Part shown: piece after piece, positions 26,742-27,846 of the stretch
How the letters are laid out: each line of letters starts with the position of its first letter
Position numbering within the stretch: the first letter of the stretch is position 1
Origin: Prorocentrum cordatum
Lineage: Eukaryota > Sar > Dinophyceae > Prorocentrales > Prorocentraceae
Direction: 5' to 3'
NCBI GenBank assembly: GCA_963575745.1
Contig: CAUYUJ010017775.1
Location: 179,312-207,157 of the forward strand
Length of the DNA: 27,846 nucleotides
The notes under the pieces: generated by a model
What the model was told of the DNA's origin: nothing
The model's input: the letters and a program-made list of their open reading frames with translations, nothing else
Databases searched by the model: none
Translations under genes and position numbers: made by a program

Positions 26742-26925
26742 ACAAGCGAACGCGCGCCCACATACCCATGGGGGGGGACGGAGGGGGCGCCGGGTGCGTG
26801 TTGTCTGGATGAGGGTCCCCGCTCGAGCGGGAGCTTCCCCCCCGCGGTCCGACAACCCGCACCCATACCCATAGCCAGTCCTCCTCTTTCCGATCCCCCA
26901 TATGGGTGTCGGTGTGGGTTCATGT
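26742..26925. mobile_element. foldback element 5, copy 2
   Basis: CCCACATACCCATGGGGGGG, GGGTGCGTGTTGTCTGGATG, GGTCCCCGCTCGAGCGGGAG, GGTCCGACAACCCGCACCCA and CCCATATGGGTGTCGGTGTG form a palindrome around CCGCTCGAGCGG, homologous to 24482-24660. It starts about 5 bp after the neighbouring TIR element. Confidence 0.75.
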
Positions 26926-27179
26926 GGCCGGAGGAGGTCTTTCTAATGCTGAGGCCCCCCTCCCAAGCTCTCGGCTGGGAATAGTCGTCCCCCTCCTCCT
27001 CGCCCTTCCCCTCGACGATGAGGACGTGGCGGAGACCTCAGCAGTGGCCGCCGCGGTGGGGGGGGGATGATCTTCCCAGTATCGCTTTCGGTTCCAATCC
27101 GTTAATAAGCCCGCGCCAAAAATAGCTAGTTTCCATCATTAAGCTGGGGTGTATTAAAGACCCCTCACGGTTATAGGGT
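26926..27179. other. unassigned spacer
   Basis: Nothing recognised. It separates the second foldback copy from its companion 240-bp repeat, which are adjacent in copy 1. Confidence 0.4.
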
Positions 27180-27440
27180 CGGTGTTTTGGGACGCTGGGA
27201 CGTGGCATCGGCGTCACCCAAAGATGCTGATGTTATGTGTGCGCCGCCCCCAAATTGATGACGCGCGCGCCGAGAAATCTTGCAGTATATGCTCAGTGGC
27301 GAGCGCTTTCTGGCCGTGCCGCTCGGGAAACGCTATACTACAGGATGGTTGTGCGAGATGTGCGGGTCGGACGCGCGCTTTCGAGGAGGACATAGCATAG
27401 TACTAGTAGTGCTAGCACGCCCACGTGCGTCCTACAGCAC
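27180..27440 (+). repeat. 240-bp dispersed repeat, copy 2
   Basis: GGCGTCACCCAAAGATGC, GACGCGCGCGCCGAGAAATC, GAGCGCTTTCTGGCCGTGCC, GCTCGGGAAACGCTATACTA and GAGGAGGACATAGCATAGTA, collinear with copy 1. The matching frame reads EKSCSICSVASAFWPCRSGN. Confidence 0.75.
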
Positions 27441-27559
27441 GCTCTCCCCTCGCAGCTTGCCCAAGGGATTCTCGGAGGAGGGTCAGCTCAGACCGCCGCG
27501 GCTCTTCCGCCCGGCCCAGGTCCGCTCAGAATCGGTCCCTGGACCTCTCTAAAACAGGG

Positions 27560-27697
27560 CTAGGATCGGGATAAATCGCTCCAGAGCGTTCCGGAGCGCT
27601 CTCAGAGCGTTCCGGAACGCTCTGGAGCGGCCGCGGCGCCCAATACATCCTCCAAACCCGCCGATTCTCAGAGATTTCGAGCTATCCCGATCCGATT
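27560..27697. mobile_element. foldback element 6 with inner 53-bp palindrome
   Basis: The inner palindrome CGCTCCAGAGCGTTCCGGAG...CCGGAACGCTCTGGAGCG (27577-27629) sits inside an outer pair, GGATCGGGATA (27563) and TATCCCGATCC (27682). It is built from the short unit AGAGCGTTCCGG, so it may have grown from a tandem repeat. Confidence 0.75.
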
Positions 27698-27846
27698 TTG
27701 TCCCGATCTTCGCGTCGTTTTACCCTCCCCGACCCATTCTCCGAGGCGGATCCAGCCATGGCGACGAGACGCCTCCACGAGGCCCCAGATGGGCGAACAG
27801 CGCCAGGGGGAGGGCCGCCGTTGCCTCGGCCTGGTCCTCCCCCCCG

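Overview
This window looks like nuclear genomic DNA of a eukaryote, most likely a dinoflagellate. It is GC-rich and gene-poor, and full of satellites, foldback elements and long pyrimidine tracts. The coding signal comes as short exons in long repeat-filled introns. Several introns are best explained by the non-canonical GC or GA 5' splice sites and AG|G junctions known from dinoflagellates. No bacterial gene layout, operon, tRNA, rRNA or CRISPR was recognised, and no dinoflagellate spliced-leader sequence was found. The organism is an inference, with roughly 70% belief. A 100-N scaffold gap lies at 7747-7846.

Layout. (1) 1-2725: two arrays of a 90-bp minisatellite, which reappears singly near 3740-4000 and 6715-6805 and inverted at 7035-7465. 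(2) 2806-5588: four consecutive exons of an unnamed plus-strand gene, with a basic NLS-like stretch and a D...C-x-x-D-x-x-H segment resembling the core of DDE or hAT-type nucleases. (3) 8582-9177: a 198-codon exon of unknown function, possibly from the same gene. (4) 9184-19740: almost pure repeat DNA. It holds a (TGTGTGCG)n block, several near-perfect foldback elements, a truncated RNase H-like reading frame (11714-12058), an 821-bp TTAA-flanked terminal-inverted-repeat (TIR) element built around a GCTAAGCTAAA satellite, and a roughly 316-bp satellite made of CTTGGGGC-type subrepeats. (5) 20614-25630: exons of a probable HYDIN-like axonemal protein, separated by introns packed with (ACG)57, a CTC/CTT tract and several foldback families. 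(6) 25629-27700: two more copies of the TIR family, a second copy of a palindrome plus 240-bp repeat module, and a terminal palindrome.

All supported exons lie on the plus strand. The genes are not functionally linked as far as the sequence shows. What ties the window together is how the introns and spacers were built: a small set of TIR or foldback families and minisatellites was reused several times, and short direct repeats (AGGAG, AGGAC, AGGYGGCACCT) occur at both ends of several introns. That pattern suggests introns gained by element insertion or local duplication.
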